DNA of 64,000 bases from positions 1,240,001-1,304,000 of the forward strand of contig JAQSEB010000091.1 of assembly GCA_030063045.1 (NCBI GenBank), read 5' to 3'. Each line of letters opens with the position of its first letter. Within the stretch, counting starts at the first letter, position 1. Shown here piece by piece: positions 35,145 to 48,079 of this stretch. The stretch is from Pratylenchus scribneri (taxonomy: Eukaryota; Nematoda; Chromadorea; Rhabditida; Pratylenchidae). A model generated the notes under the pieces. That model had not been told where the DNA came from. It did not search any database and worked only from the letters and a program-made list of their open reading frames with translations. The position numbers were made by a program, and so were the translations under genes.

Positions 35145-38100
35145 ATGGCTTACAAAATGGTTACTGATGCAGCCCACTTAAAATTCGCAGAAAAACTCGT
35201 CATTTTGAATGACAGAACTGTGGGAATGTTGACCAGAATCTATAATATGAAGAAGGCAAGTGAGGACCCAAAATCCAGGCCACAATTCCTGAACGACAAA
35301 TCGCTGGACGCCGCCATTGCGCACATTGTAAAACGATTTCCTGTGATTGACATCAAGCGAAATACGGTTTATTTTAACGAATATTTGAATGTTGAAAATG
35401 TTTTCAATTTAAAGGCGGCATTTGCTTGTGTCAATGAAATGAAAGGAGACATTCTGAAGAAACTTTCCTACTATTATTACACATTTGTGGATTTGCTCGA
35501 ACTCAAGGACGCCATTTTGCAATTGTTCACCGCAATGGACGCAAACCAATGTCGTCTAAACATTGTAAACTATTTTTAATTGTCCATTAATTTAAATTTT
35601 ATATTATTTATTTTTGAAGACATTGAACTTTGATCTCACGACCGGTTTCCTAAATTTACTCGTCAACTTCATCTCCCTGATGATTCTTCCCTCACGAATT
35701 GAAGACCGAAAAGCCGTCCTTGGCCTATTCAACGCTGCCTATGATTTAATGCACACCGGCAGCGAGGCATCATTTCCACGGCTTGGCCAAATGATTGCTG
35801 ACTATGAGCAACCATTGAGGAAATTGTCCGAAGATTTGGGCCTATCTTATAGGGTTTTTTTACATTTTATCATTTAAAATTCAAAAAATATTTAGCTGAT
35901 CAGTTCGGCATTGGAATCATTGAAGGAAATATATTTTCGAAGGAATATTTCGGCAGAGCAGCAGAGGGATGCCGCAATGATTTCGTTGATTGCCAATTCA
36001 AAGCAAATGCTTTATGCGACGCAAACAAACACGGTTTTGTTTAATTGAATCATTAAGTGAATTTTGAAATTAAAATTTATACAGATTGCCTGTGAATACC
36101 TTTCATTGGACACAATGGATCGATGGATTATTTGTAATTTTTTAATTGTTAAATAATTTTAAATATATTTTTCTTTGGATTTTCGACCACTGTAAAAAAA
36201 TTTCTAGGTAAATATAAATACCCAATGCCCATCCTCCGAGAACTTACAAATTTACATTATGGAAAGGGAAAGGGACAAAAAAAAATTCGAGACCGCAGAC
36301 GCATATTTCGCTACACATTTACATAAAATTTGATGAAAAAAAAACATGGAAAAAAAAACAAGAAAAAGAAATTATAAAATTAAAAATAATGATAATGACA
36401 CAGAGAGGATTAAAAAATATCGTTTTAAATGTCAATAAATAAACGTAGAAATCGAATGATAATTTTTTTAGTAATTACCTATTTTAACTCCTTTTTTTCA
36501 CTTTCTCTCACTTTAAGTAATTTTATTCAATCCCAATTGTTAACGTTAATTTAAAATCCAATTCAATCCAACACTTATTTTAACCTTTAAAGTTGGCATC
36601 GCTCTTTGCCATCGACTCCTCTCCGACCAATCCCTGTCCTCCCTATTCCAACGAGCCCTCCAACATTGTATGGCCATTCGCCTCTTCCGCGATGAATCCA
36701 TTTTGGTCTTTCCAATGCTTCAAATTCTGTTGGAGCCAATGAAGGGCCATAGCAAATTGCTGGCTGAACTCAAAGAACTTGGCGTGATCACACTTCAAAC
36801 TTGGTTAAATTCTCAAAATTAAATAAAAATCTTAAATAAAATTTATTTTCAGTGGCCATTTACACGCGCATCGTCGCCAATTCTTGCGAATGGCCCTGAA
36901 AGAATTGTATTTACTTTTGGCCGATCAACCCGGATTGTTGGGCCCAAAAATTTTGTTCGTTTGGATGGGCCTTTCCATGGCCAGGGATGAGGTCCTTTGG
37001 CTGCTCCGACATTTTGACCATTGGCCTCAATTGTTGCAAAATTCGTCGGCAAGCAAAAAAGCGTTGCAGAAAAGTGGCCTCCAAAATATTGTTGTTGACA
37101 GGTTTTAATTTTTTTTAAATTTAAAAAAATTTGGTATTTTTTAAATAAAAAATGCATAAATTAATTTAAAAATTAATTAATTAATCAATTAATTTTCTAA
37201 TAAATTTGAAGATTTTTACCCGAATTGCTCTTCTACATGACGGAATTGCGCAATTTGGTGACCCGCCACGCAGACATAATTGCCCACTATTATGCGGAAT
37301 ATATTGCCGGATATGATGCCATTTTATTGGCCGAATTGGTCCAACAATTTGGCTCAGCGGAATTATCGGAATATGAATCATTGCTGGTCAAATCATGCGT
37401 TCAAGCAATGCAAAACATTAAAAGTAGGACAAATTTGCCATTTTGGCTATTTGTAAAAATTTTTAAGATTAATTTAAAAATTAATTAGATTGAATTATTT
37501 TTATTTTCATTTCGAAGAAATTAGACGTAAAATAAATAGAAAAGAAATTTAAATAAATTTTTATTTTGAAAGATTTTAAAAATTAATTTAGTTATTTTTT
37601 TTTCTGACTAAAATCAATTTTTATGGCCATTTTTCAATTCTTTTGACCCTAAAAATTATTTCAGCCGAACCCATCGATTCCCGTGCCGTTTGCCTTGACT
37701 GGTTCCGATTCCAAGCATTGACCAGCGTGGCCCGTTCCACATTCAATTTGAAGGCACATGCCAATTTTGCGGTTGCAATGAACACTTCAATTTTCCACAT
37801 GAAACAAATTGATGATTTGGAGGAAATGCTCAAGGAGACCAGCGACCTCAATATTTATTGGTTTGTTTTTTTTTTAAAGGATTATTTTTAAATATATTAT
37901 TCATTGTTAAAAACATAGTCTTTTTAAATATAAAATTTAAAAAAAAATAATGAAAAAATTATTTGCCCTCTAACGGGTTCGAATCGATAGCCCAATTTCG
38001 GTTTCGCATTATAAAAGATTAGTTAGTGGGTGTACTTTTAAAGCTGTATTTATTTTGAAGAATATTTTTTGTATTTTTAAAAATCAAATTTATAAAATTA

Positions 38101-41100
38101 ATCGAAAAAAATATTTGCCCCAAGGCGGGTTCGAACCCACGATCGGCGACCCCCTTAATTTCATATTCCTTCTCTAAAGAATTAGGTGTAATTTTTTTAA
38201 AATAATATTTACTAAAAAATTTAATTATAAATATTAATATACAAAATATTTATAGTTTCTATCCATTTCTCTTCGACACACTTTTGCGTAATTCACTGGA
38301 TTTCCCCCTCCAATCTCGCTTCTCCATCACATTTGCCCATATTTCCACTCATTTCACCACTTGCCTTCATGAATTTTGTCCGGAAGAGAGGGAATTAATC
38401 ATTGAAAGAGGTTTTATAATTTTTGACACAATTATTTTTACTACGCTAAATTTTTCAGGTCTAATTTGTTGCAATGCAGTTTTGGAGGAATTGAGCCGAA
38501 AAATTGTCGACATTTTCGCACAAATTTGTGCGGATGAACAGCAAATGGCACAGAATACATCGCCGCAGGCTTGCGCCCGAATTATTGCAATTGCATGTCA
38601 ACCAGCGCCAATTGGTTAGTTTTGGATTAAAAATGGAAAATTTTAAAAAATAGAAATTTTAAAAATCTGAAAACAAAAAGCAGAATAAAATTTTTTCCAA
38701 AAAATTTTTTGAAATTACCAATTTAAAAAAATCCTCCGAAAAGAAAAGATAAATAAAAAATTTAAATTATTTTTCTATTAAAAACTTAAAAATTAATTTT
38801 CAGCCAAAAATCAACAAACTCCAAATTCCAATAAAAATGAGACGAAAATGCCCGGTTTTGAGAGTATGCGCCAACCGGGTCAACAAGTTTCGGCCAGTGA
38901 TTCCAACAGTCTCTATTTGGGGGAATTATGCCAGGCAATTGCAAATTCCAAGGAATTACATATTTCAAAGTGAGTGAAATTTAATGGTAAACTCAAATTT
39001 ACAATTAATTTTGAAGGCACATTTTTATTCCACGCGAATTTCTCATTCAACAATTGGAAAAACATTTGAATGGTTCAATTTTACGGCATCTCCGACAATC
39101 CACTGGAGCTGAAACATTGGCGGAACATCCAAGGAGGCCATCAGAAATGTTGACATTTTTGAATGCCCAAATGGCCGGACTTCAACAATTGGACACTTCA
39201 TGTAATATATTGGAATAAAATAAATTTTAATATAAATATTAAGTTAAAAATAAATGTAAAAAATAGTTTAAAATTTATATAAAAATTAATATAAAAAATA
39301 AATTTAGAAAATTATTTTTTTAAATAAGATTTAACTTAATTTAACCTTTTTAAAGGAATTAATTGAAATTTTGGGAAAAATTTACTTTAAATTTATTTGC
39401 CCCCTCCTTTTTTAATAACTCATTTAAAATTCCAAGATTTTTTTTTTCACAAAAAATCATTTTTAAATAAATCCACCTTCGGCCATATAAAAATATTTTT
39501 TAAATATTTTTTAAATATTTTTTAAATATTTATTTATTTAAAATTAATTCTATTCCATTTTCCAGTTAATTTTGACGTCACTCGTCTCTTCAATGATGCA
39601 TTATTGCAGCAATCACAGAAGGAGGATGCGAATGGGGCCGAAACGATGGCGGAAATTTATTCAAAATGGTAAATTAATTATAAAATGTAAATTAACCATA
39701 AAAAACTAAAAAAAAATATGTAAATTAGTCTAAAAATTAAATAAATAATTAAATCAGCTATAAAAATTATGCCAAATGTTTAAATAAACAAAAAAAATTA
39801 CATAAGCTTTTAAATTAAATAATAAACATAAATTTAAATTCTACCCTTTAGGTATTTGGAAGTGATGTTGCGCAAAGCGAGCACCGGTCATCTCCTTCAT
39901 TCCGAACATTTGCAAACATTTTTGAACAGCAATGGCTCGGATTCAACATTGGTAGCCGGCAATTCATCAACAAATTCCTCCTCCAATGCGAATAGTAATA
40001 GTTTGCCGGCCGAAAGATACACGGATCCAAGGGGTTCGTTCAAAAAATTGCATTGTTGAAATTAATTCATTGAGTTTTTTTATTTAGAGAAATATTTTTA
40101 GGAATAAATTCAACCAATGGTAAAACAAAAAGACCTAAAATACACATTAAAATCATCCTTAAAAAATTCAAATTAAAAATTAATTTTACCTCAACACAGA
40201 ACTCCGCTCCCTTGCCCAATTGATTGGCCCCTACGGCATAAAATTGATGGAGGAAAAGTTGGTTTGGCATATTGCCAGCCAAATTACTGAATTATTCAAA
40301 ATTGTTCGCGAAAACAAAGAGGCATTGCATGCGGCCAGGGTTAATTACGATAAGCCAAGCAAATTGAGAGAGGTGAATTTTTGTTTAATTTATTAAATTT
40401 AAATTAAAAATTGATTTTAAATTTAAGAAATTTTTAAATTTAATTTTAAATTTTTTTAAATTTAATTTTGAGAAAAAACGAATTTATAAAATTTAATTTA
40501 TATTTTTAAACTAATTTTTAATTAAATATTTATTTTTCAGATTGTCGCCTCATTAAGTCATTCCAATGATTCTGCATTGAATGCCGGCACCAGCAGTGGC
40601 AGTCAACAAAAGGAGAGACGTTCGGGCATTGGAGGGGCCGTATCCCCGTTGGAATCCATCCTTCAACGTGTCATGATTATTGGCGAAATTTGCGCATTTC
40701 GTGATATGCTATTTTTGGCATTGAACGAAGTGCTCAAACAGAGGACCCCATTTTTGATGCAATCATTGGCCTCATTGGTGGATTCCGCAGTGGATGAGGT
40801 GCAAAAAATTGTGAGTCTTTCTTTATTTTTTTAACAACTACATTTATAATTATTATTATATCAAAAATTAGGCATTTTTATTTCTTCTTTTACGAAAAAA
40901 ATTAATTCTTTTATAAAAATGAATTTTTTAAAATTCGAATTTCTATTAAAATAATTGTTCTAGGAAAATTCCCATAACGCATTAAATCGACAATCTTCGA
41001 TAATTTTTCTGAATTAAACATTACATTTACGTATTATTTTAATTTTAAAAATTAGTTAATTTTATTTTACGACAAATCATTTTTAAAAATTATTTAAATT

Positions 41101-42498
41101 TTGTAAATTGCCATTTAAAAAATTAAATCTCTCCTTAACCTTTTAAAAATAAAATTTTTAATTCAATTATATTCCTTCACAAATTCCCACAATTTATTTA
41201 GAATATTGGTGAAGCCTGCGCGGCCAGTGGCTTCAAATTGGATGTGGATTTGGCACTGGCCAATGCAATCAAGCAGCAGGCATCCTCAAATGGCCTAATG
41301 AATGACACCGAAGAGCATTACAACATTTCCTGCCTTCTCATCGTATTCATTGCCATTGGATTGCCCCGGCTTGCCACACTGCCCCAATCCTTTTATAGGG
41401 CTTCAATGGCTGGTCAGTTTTTTTAATCATTAAATGCTCAGATTTAATTTACAATAATTTTTAAAACCCTCAAAAATTTAGAATAAAATGTAAAAAAAAT
41501 TTAGTGACCAAAAACAATTCACACACAATCCCGTTGGCTGTGAACACATTGGCCGGTGCACTGTTCTTCTTGCATCAACGTGGAGACACTGCTGACAGAA
41601 TGCGTGAATTCTTGGCGGTAAGAAGGGGAAAATGGATGGAAAAAAATAAGGATTTGCCATATGCCATTGATTTAAGCTTTATTTATGAGTAACTAAATTA
41701 TTATTTTTAAAAATTATCACAAAATTAAGATCAGGAAATAGAAAAAAAAACTTTTATATTTTTCCCAAATAAACTAATTTTTAAATATTATGTTATAAAT
41801 AAATATAAAAAACGAATATTTCGACAATTTTTTGATCCCTTTTTGGTCCTTTTTGCAAAATAAAATTGAAAGAACCATATAGTCAAGAGGTATAAACGAT
41901 GGATTAAGAAAATTCAGGCACTCGGGTTCGATATCTTGTAACAATAAATTAATTTCCTCGGGCGATTAGGAACCAGTCGAGCCAAATTCAAGACTCGTTC
42001 TGGGCCGATAACTCGCCAAAAAAATTTAATGAAGACTTATGGTCGCATGGAAGGGCAGATCAAATCCTTTTCTGTGCATTACCCAGTCTTTGAACATTTT
42101 TTAAAATTTTCTATTGAAAATAAAGCCAAAATATAGTCAAGATAAAATATTTATATAAAATTTTGTTTTTAAGCTCGCCTCCAGCGGTCTCCTCCAAATT
42201 GTGGGCACTCCGGATGCGCAACATATGCAGGAACATCAATCCATTTATTTGATGTTGGACCGATTGGCCAGGAATTCGCCTTGGCTCAACTATGGCCTTC
42301 TGGAACAGGTGAATATTGGAAATTAAGACAAACAATTTAACATACTATTTATTAAAATAATGATATTTAAATTTAAATATAATTTATTTAATTCAAATTT
42401 TATTTCAGTGTTTTCCATATGCCTTGGTTCGGTCTGCCTTTCTGCATTGCTATCAAAAGGAAGGCACAACGGCGACGACTTCCAGCAAAACCAATTGA
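35145..42498 (+). CDS. gex-3: GEX-3 / NCKAP1 (HEM family), WAVE regulatory complex subunit
   Basis: Exons: 35145-35366, 35415-35564, 35620-35853, 35896-36033, 36085-36133, 36593-36803, 36853-37101, 37212-37423, 37665-37860, 38256-38410, 38459-38614, 38804-38969, 39017-39201, 39566-39668, 39852-40033, 40200-40372, 40541-40810, 41202-41412, 41505-41617, 42174-42308, 42409-42498; about 1199 aa, phases all consistent. HEM-family signatures run the whole length: [97 protein letters not shown]-type and [18 protein letters not shown], and C-terminal [11 protein letters not shown]. The family scaffolds the cytosolic WAVE complex that activates Arp2/3 actin nucleation; in C. elegans gex-3 is needed for epidermal enclosure. 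Slightly longer than vertebrate NCKAP1 (about 1128 aa), partly from an Asn/Ser-rich insert ([14 protein letters not shown]) near residue 860. The 48-bp intron 35367-35414 is stop-free and in frame, so retention would add 16 residues. A possible AATAAA lies at 42757-42762. Confidence 0.95.
37965..38175 (-). repeat. Two degenerate tRNA-like sequences in gex-3 intron 9
   Basis: Two segments about 135 bp apart share a minus-strand layout: ACACC..AA..TTT, then CGAT, TTCGAACCCG, GGGCAAAT and a T-run (a Pol III-terminator-like end). The first has GATTCGAACCCG, the second GGGTTCGAACCCG, both close to a tRNA box B. I cannot fold either into a cloverleaf with a matching acceptor stem, so these are probably tRNA-derived relics or SINE fragments rather than tRNA genes. 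Confidence 0.4.
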
Positions 42499-43753
42499 TT
42501 TTGGAGAATAATTTGATTAAATGCACAAAATTACATACATTTTTGCAGCTTTGCTTTATACAAAAATATAGTCGATTATTTAATTTATTATCCCCTTTTA
42601 CAAATATTCCAAATGTAAATTGTCATCAAATTCCCTCATTTAATAATGCATTTCTTTCCCCAAAAATAGTGCCTCATATATTTATTTTTTCTTTCTGCCA
42701 AAAATTGTAATTCCTTTTTCCTCTGCGACATTTTTTCGTAGTACATTTAAAAAAATAATAAAAAACTTATTAAGAGGAAAAAGGTGCTCCTTGAAAAATT
42801 TGTAAATTTGATGAGCCCATTTTAGCGCCTTCCATTCTTTCTTTTTATTTTTACATTTTGCCTCCTCTCTTGCCATAACCCATAACACAAAAACATTTGG
42901 CCCCATCATCAAAATCCCAATGCTTTCATTTTTTTGATTCTATAAATCCACTTAATACCCATTTTTATGCACCCCACCCACCCATTAACATTAGCAGATA
43001 TATTCTTAAAAATGAATTTTTTTTGTACTTATTTCACACATAATTACAATTTATTTATGATAAATAATTAAATTAAATTTATTATTTTATTAAATAGAAG
43101 ATTGAACATTTTTGGGGGTTATGAGAGGTGAAAAAATCCATTAAAAATTGGAAAAAAATCCCAAAAAATCTTATCACCAAAACCAGTTTATTGTGCATCC
43201 TTAAATCCTAGAGGAAAATTACTACATAAAAAAGCTTCCGTTTTTACAATATCTAATTTAATAATTCTTTTAATACATTTAAAGTGTTGGCATTTTTTAA
43301 ATTAAAAATTATTTCCGCTTTGATTATGCGGAATTGGAAATTCTAATAAAATAATCCAAACTGATACAATTTATTTAGGGCCAACAGACATTTTGAATTA
43401 TTACTTTACATTTTTCATAACAAAAACGATTTTCAAATTTACTTTTTCTCCCATCACATAAAAAGGATTATCAACAAATTGTTCTCGGTGGAAATTTTTG
43501 TTGACCATATATTCTCCATCAAACAAATTTAAAAGTCTTTTTTATCTTTTTCTTAATTATTTTTTGATATTCCACACAAGTGTATGGGTTAAAATTAAGG
43601 GGAAAATAGAGGCAAATGTAAATCGGCTTATGCAGAAATTTTTTGGCCAATGGGCAATTCCAATGATGAGTTTATTTAATTCCATTCAGTCAAAAAAAAA
43701 AGCCAAATTTCAATTTTAATTCCTAATCAAAAAAAAAACAATTTTATAAAAAA
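42499..43753. other. Spacer between gex-3 and the EF-hand gene
   Basis: A 1.25-kb AT-rich spacer holding the gex-3 3' UTR and the EF-hand gene's upstream region. It has no supported open frame and no repeat I can define. The last 20 bases before the ATG at 43754 are A-rich. Confidence 0.5.
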
Positions 43754-45355
43754 ATGATTCCCCAAATTTATCTTTTGCTGATGCTCATGTCGGCCATTTC
43801 TGCTGCTCCCGAACAAACAAATGATTTGATCGAATATTTTGTCGAACTTGGAGTGGACGGAATGGATCGTATGATTCGAATTTGTGATGAATACGATGAA
43901 AAAGATTTCAAAATCGCCTACCAATATTTTAAGAAAGCTGATGAAAATAATGATGGAAAAGTGAATCTGAAGGAAACGACAAATCTTTTGGGCTATGTTA
44001 TGAACATCATATATAAGTATATTATCGATGAACCAGACTTCGACATAAATCAATTTTTATTGTATGCCAACGGAATGGGAGGAAATATAGAGGTTGCGGC
44101 AATTTTTTTAATTTGAAAATTTTTCATATAAATTATCTGCTGATGAGGTATTGAGCATATATAATATTATCAAATATGAATTTTGTTTTTAGGTAATTTG
44201 TTGAGATATTGTCAAAATTTACAATGAAAAAAGTAGGGACTAAAAGGATTTGGAAAAATTGGTTCATAGATCAAACTGCCTTTTTTAAATAAAAATATTC
44301 ATATCAAAAATGACTGCAATTCTAGTTTTTCTTAAAGATTTTCATTTTATAAGTTTATTATTTGAGGGCAAATCAAATTTAAATTCAAAATGATACACAT
44401 CTTCAGCAGAGTTCAGATTCAGAATTTCCCCCATTATTTTTCCATTGATAAATATTTCAACTTCATCTATATCAGGGCTCCCATCGAGTCAAGATGATTT
44501 ATATATAAGGACAAAATTTCGGTTTTAAGGACGTAAGGGGCAAAAAATTGAAAATATAAGGACATCTAAAATTTTTTATTTTTAATATAAAAAACTTATT
44601 CGGAAGGCTTAAATTTTATTCTTTTGTTTTTTGATTGATTGTTTTGATTGCCTAAAAAGATATCCGTAGATTTTGTAAAATTAAAAATGAAAATTTTGAC
44701 TAAAAATGGCTGATAGGGGAAAATTTTAACCAAAAATTCCCATTTTTATCAGGACATTAGGAGGGAAGTAAGGACAATTATGGATTTGTAAGGACATTCT
44801 TATAAAATAAGGACGAATGGGTTGAACCCTGATCTATTCTATATGCTTAAAGAATCAAAATTAGTAGATTTCCCATTAAAAAGCTATTTCATTCAAATTT
44901 TTAAAAAATCTATTTTCACTGATGAACCCTTTACTCGCAGTCTTCTGAAATTGTGGAAAGAGCAATTACTAAAATGCTGCTGGCACTGGCAACAAAGAAG
45001 GAAAAAAAATATATCGCAAATAATGAAGACGCCACCGGCACTTTAATTTTTCTTTCCATTTTTACCAAGTTTGTAAAGGTAAAAAAATTAATTTTAAAAT
45101 GCAAATGTGTTAATTTAACTAATTAAGGATGGGTCAATTAGCAAGAAACAATTTGAGGATCTTCAGTGGCAATGTGAAATGTTCAAAAATGTTTTCAAAT
45201 CTGACAAAGGAGATGGGAAAATGGATCGGCAAGAAATTATGGAATTTGTGAACTCGATGAAAGAAGCACAGCAAGAAGCTGACTTTAACGGCGATGGGAA
45301 AGTGGAACGGCATGAATTGATGAAATTCATTATGGGAAGGCACGAAGAATTGTGA
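43754..45355 (+). CDS. Secreted EF-hand calcium-binding protein
   Basis: Three exons, all phase 0: 43754-44092, 44941-45078, 45128-45355 (234 aa). A signal peptide covers about residues 1-18 (MIPQIYLLLMLMSAISAA). Loop 1 DENNDGKVNLKE (63-74) is canonical. A degenerate segment NNEDATGT lies near 137-144. Loop SDKGDGKMDRQE (184-195) is near canonical but starts with Ser instead of Asp. The last loop DFNGDGKVERHE (211-222) is canonical. The protein should therefore bind calcium at two sites at least, outside the cytosol (ER/Golgi lumen or extracellular). It is not calmodulin (too long, secreted) and lacks an ER-retention tail (ends RHEEL). Intron 1 contains a hAT-like MITE (44473-44831). Without splicing, exon 1 would read eight more codons to a stop. 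Function is not assignable; a secreted lineage-specific protein is plausible. Confidence 0.8.
44473..44831. mobile_element. hAT-like MITE with CAGGG ends, 359 bp
   Basis: The element starts CAGGGCTCCCAT and ends ATGGGTTGAACCCTG, whose reverse complement is CAGGGTTCAACCCAT. Flanking octamers ATCTATAT (44465-44472) and ATCTATTC (44832-44839) match at 6 of 8 positions. CAGGG-type termini and 8-bp duplications are characteristic of hAT elements. The interior repeats TAAGGACA-like words near both ends (possible transposase-binding subterminal motifs) and has no coding capacity. It lies in intron 1 of the EF-hand gene. Confidence 0.8.
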
Positions 45356-45415
45356 TTTATTGGGGAGAAGGGTGTTTGAAATTGAAAAATGACGTATTTT
45401 TTATCCCCATAATCT

Positions 45416-45435
45416 CCCCCCCCCCCCCCCCCCCC
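45416..45435 (+). repeat. Poly(C) run of 20 bases
   Basis: Twenty consecutive C residues just after the EF-hand gene's stop, probably in its 3' UTR. Similar runs: 14 C at 26863-26876, 12 G at 29013-29024, 15 G at 46252-46266, 14 C at 53242-53255. Run lengths are prone to sequencing error. Confidence 0.9.
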
Positions 45436-47489
45436 ATCTATATAATCTTATTTGATAAATTTGAACTTATTGTGAATTTGATTGAAAATTATTGGGAACA
45501 AAAAAATGAAATCATTGATTGGAAGGAAGGATGATCAAGCTGGAATTTATTTGATTTAAAAATGTTAATCTTAATTGAATTTATTTTTTTTTTCAAATTT
45601 TTATCCATTTATTACCGATCAGTCCAATTCTCAAAAATTCAATTAGGTGAAATGGCTAAAAGCTTCCGTTTTCTACGCAAGATTTTTGTATTTCCTTTGT
45701 AAATTTAATTAAAACATTGTTCGATTTAAGCCTTTAAAAGTTCGCTGTAATCATTTGAACCACAATTTTCGGTTAAAGAATTCTGTTGGTTCGGCAATTT
45801 GTTGCTCAAAGTCAGCTCCGGATTTCAGCCTTGTCTCCATTTCGAATTTTCATCCACGCATGAATTCCTCTTCACATTCCCAGTTCCCACAAGCCACACA
45901 ATCTTTGGGGTTGCGCGAAATTCTCCAGAAAATTTCCCTCTCGGTTGGGCGACTTTGTTGCTGCCATTTTATCACAAAGACATCCCCTTGAGTAAGCCAT
46001 CATAGCAAAAGTGGACGATGTGGATCCGGTGTGTGCGAACCAAAAAGGGTAAAATTGGGGTGTAAAATTTGCGCGCCAAACCTCGAATTTGCTATTTGGT
46101 GCCCCCTAATTTGCCGCACCACAACATTTGTCAGCAACAACGATGTGAGATGGAGAATGGAGGGCTAGCTGCTGATTTCGGTGGTCTTGGGAACCACAAT
46201 CAATATAACAAAAATTTGGGTCAGTGAAAGGAATGAATGAATGGGTTTGATGGGGGGGGGGGGGGGCGGGATGGATATATTTGCGGGGAATTCTTTGGAA
46301 AGATTTTGCGGGAAAATAAGGGGGAAGATGGCTTGGAGATTGGAGGAATTTACTGCTGCAAGGATTGTGCCACCTTCTCATGTAGCGGAGAGAAAGGACC
46401 GCAGGAAGTGTGAAAATTGTGACGAGAATCCTCCGGCATTCAAGAATGCTTCCCAATAAAGAATATATCATTCAGCGTTCAGCCAAATCAATTTGCGCGG
46501 GGATAACGTGATAAACACTTTTATTGCGTTTTAAAATATTGACTTCTGCCATGCGAATATACCTCCTAATAAGAGTGTGGGTCAAATTAAATGGTAATAT
46601 TCCACCCAATTATTTATGAAAATATTTGCTGTCTTTCCTCCATAGCTAGATTCTTCAACAGAATCCTGAACGGATTCTGCCACATTCATCAATCAAAATA
46701 TAATTGCATTATTTCTAACCGTTCATTTACCCATTCCGGAATATTCCCATCGCCCCTCTGAACATTTTAGCAATTCATCATTATTTCGGCAAAAAAAAAT
46801 TCTTCACTCATTTCGCTGATTAGTGATTAGCCGTTCTCAACATTTTTCATTGAATTAGCCTAATCCTTGATCCATAACTAACTGTATTTTTGGTTCCTTT
46901 TTACATTGTTTCTGTCAATTTCAATCCAACGATTAATTGAATTTAAAAACATTTGTCTAATTAGCAACTTTAGCGGACTTCCCCCAAATTGTAATCGAAC
47001 ATTCCAATGAATTTGTGTTTTTTACTTTTTTCCTCATTTGGTATAGCCATGACATTGTTTGTTATGCATTTTTTGTGGCGGGGATGGAGGCTTATTGACC
47101 TTCGACGGCTGCTGCTGGCCTCCTCAAGTCCAATTATCCTCCCTTACCTTTACATTCACCACCAAAACTCCTCGAAAAAGTCCAGTTTCTTCCTTCAACA
47201 CCTTTCATCATTACACACTGCTGCCAGTCACCCCTAATTTTTTCTACGTTAAACCCGAATCTGCTTCCCAACAAAAATCCAATTGCCATCGCTGCGTTCT
47301 TCCTTTTCCCATTCCACAACGTCATGCGAATGATTTGCCTCATTCATGCATTAGCCAATAGCCACAAACTGTGAGGCAATGAAAAATTGGCTGTCACCGT
47401 GAACGGCACGGAATGAGGCAAAATTTACAAAGCTCCAATAATTTGTTCATCTTCTTGTCAAATTCTTAAGATGGACATTAAATAAAACA

Positions 47490-48068
47490 ATCCTAATGTT
47501 TTACACAATCCTCAATTAAAATCCAAATGTTTTACAATCCTCAATTACAATCCAAATGTTTTACAATCCTCAATTACAATCCAAATGTTTTACAATCCTC
47601 AATTACAATCCAAATGTTTTACACAATCCTCAATTACAATCCAAATGTTTTACAATCCTCAATTACAATCCAAATGTTTTACAATCCTCAATTACAATCC
47701 AAATGTTTTACAATCCTCAATTACAATCCAAATGTTTTACACAATCCTCAATTACAATCCAAATGTTTTACAATCCTCAATTACAATCCAAATGTTTTAC
47801 AATCCTCAATTACAATCCAAATGTTTTACAATCCTCAATTACAATCCAAATGTTTTACACAATCCTCAATTACAATCCAAATGTTTTACAATCCTCAATT
47901 ACAATCCAAATGTTTTACAATCCTCAATTACAATCCAAATGTTTTACAATTCTCAATTACAATCCAAATGTTTTACAATCCTCAATTACAATCCAAATGT
48001 TTTACAATTCTCAATTACAATCCAAATGTTTTACAATCCTCAATTACAATCCAAATGTTTTACAATTC
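47490..48068 (+). repeat. Large 29-bp minisatellite (about 19 units)
   Basis: The unit is TTTTACAATCCTCAATTACA followed by ATCCAAATG (29 bp). Several units carry an extra AC (TTTTACACAATCC), making 31 bp. Units are almost identical except for occasional T-for-C changes, which suggests recent homogenisation. No plus-strand frame of the unit contains a stop, so a 29-residue peptide repeat appears in all three frames (see findings). The same family in inverse orientation is at 3391-3540. Confidence 0.95.
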
Positions 48069-48079
48069 ATTTATTAAAT

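Noticed and set aside
37965..38175. Two functional tRNA genes.
   Set aside because: Box B-like sequence is present but no cloverleaf with a matching acceptor stem and anticodon arm could be drawn.
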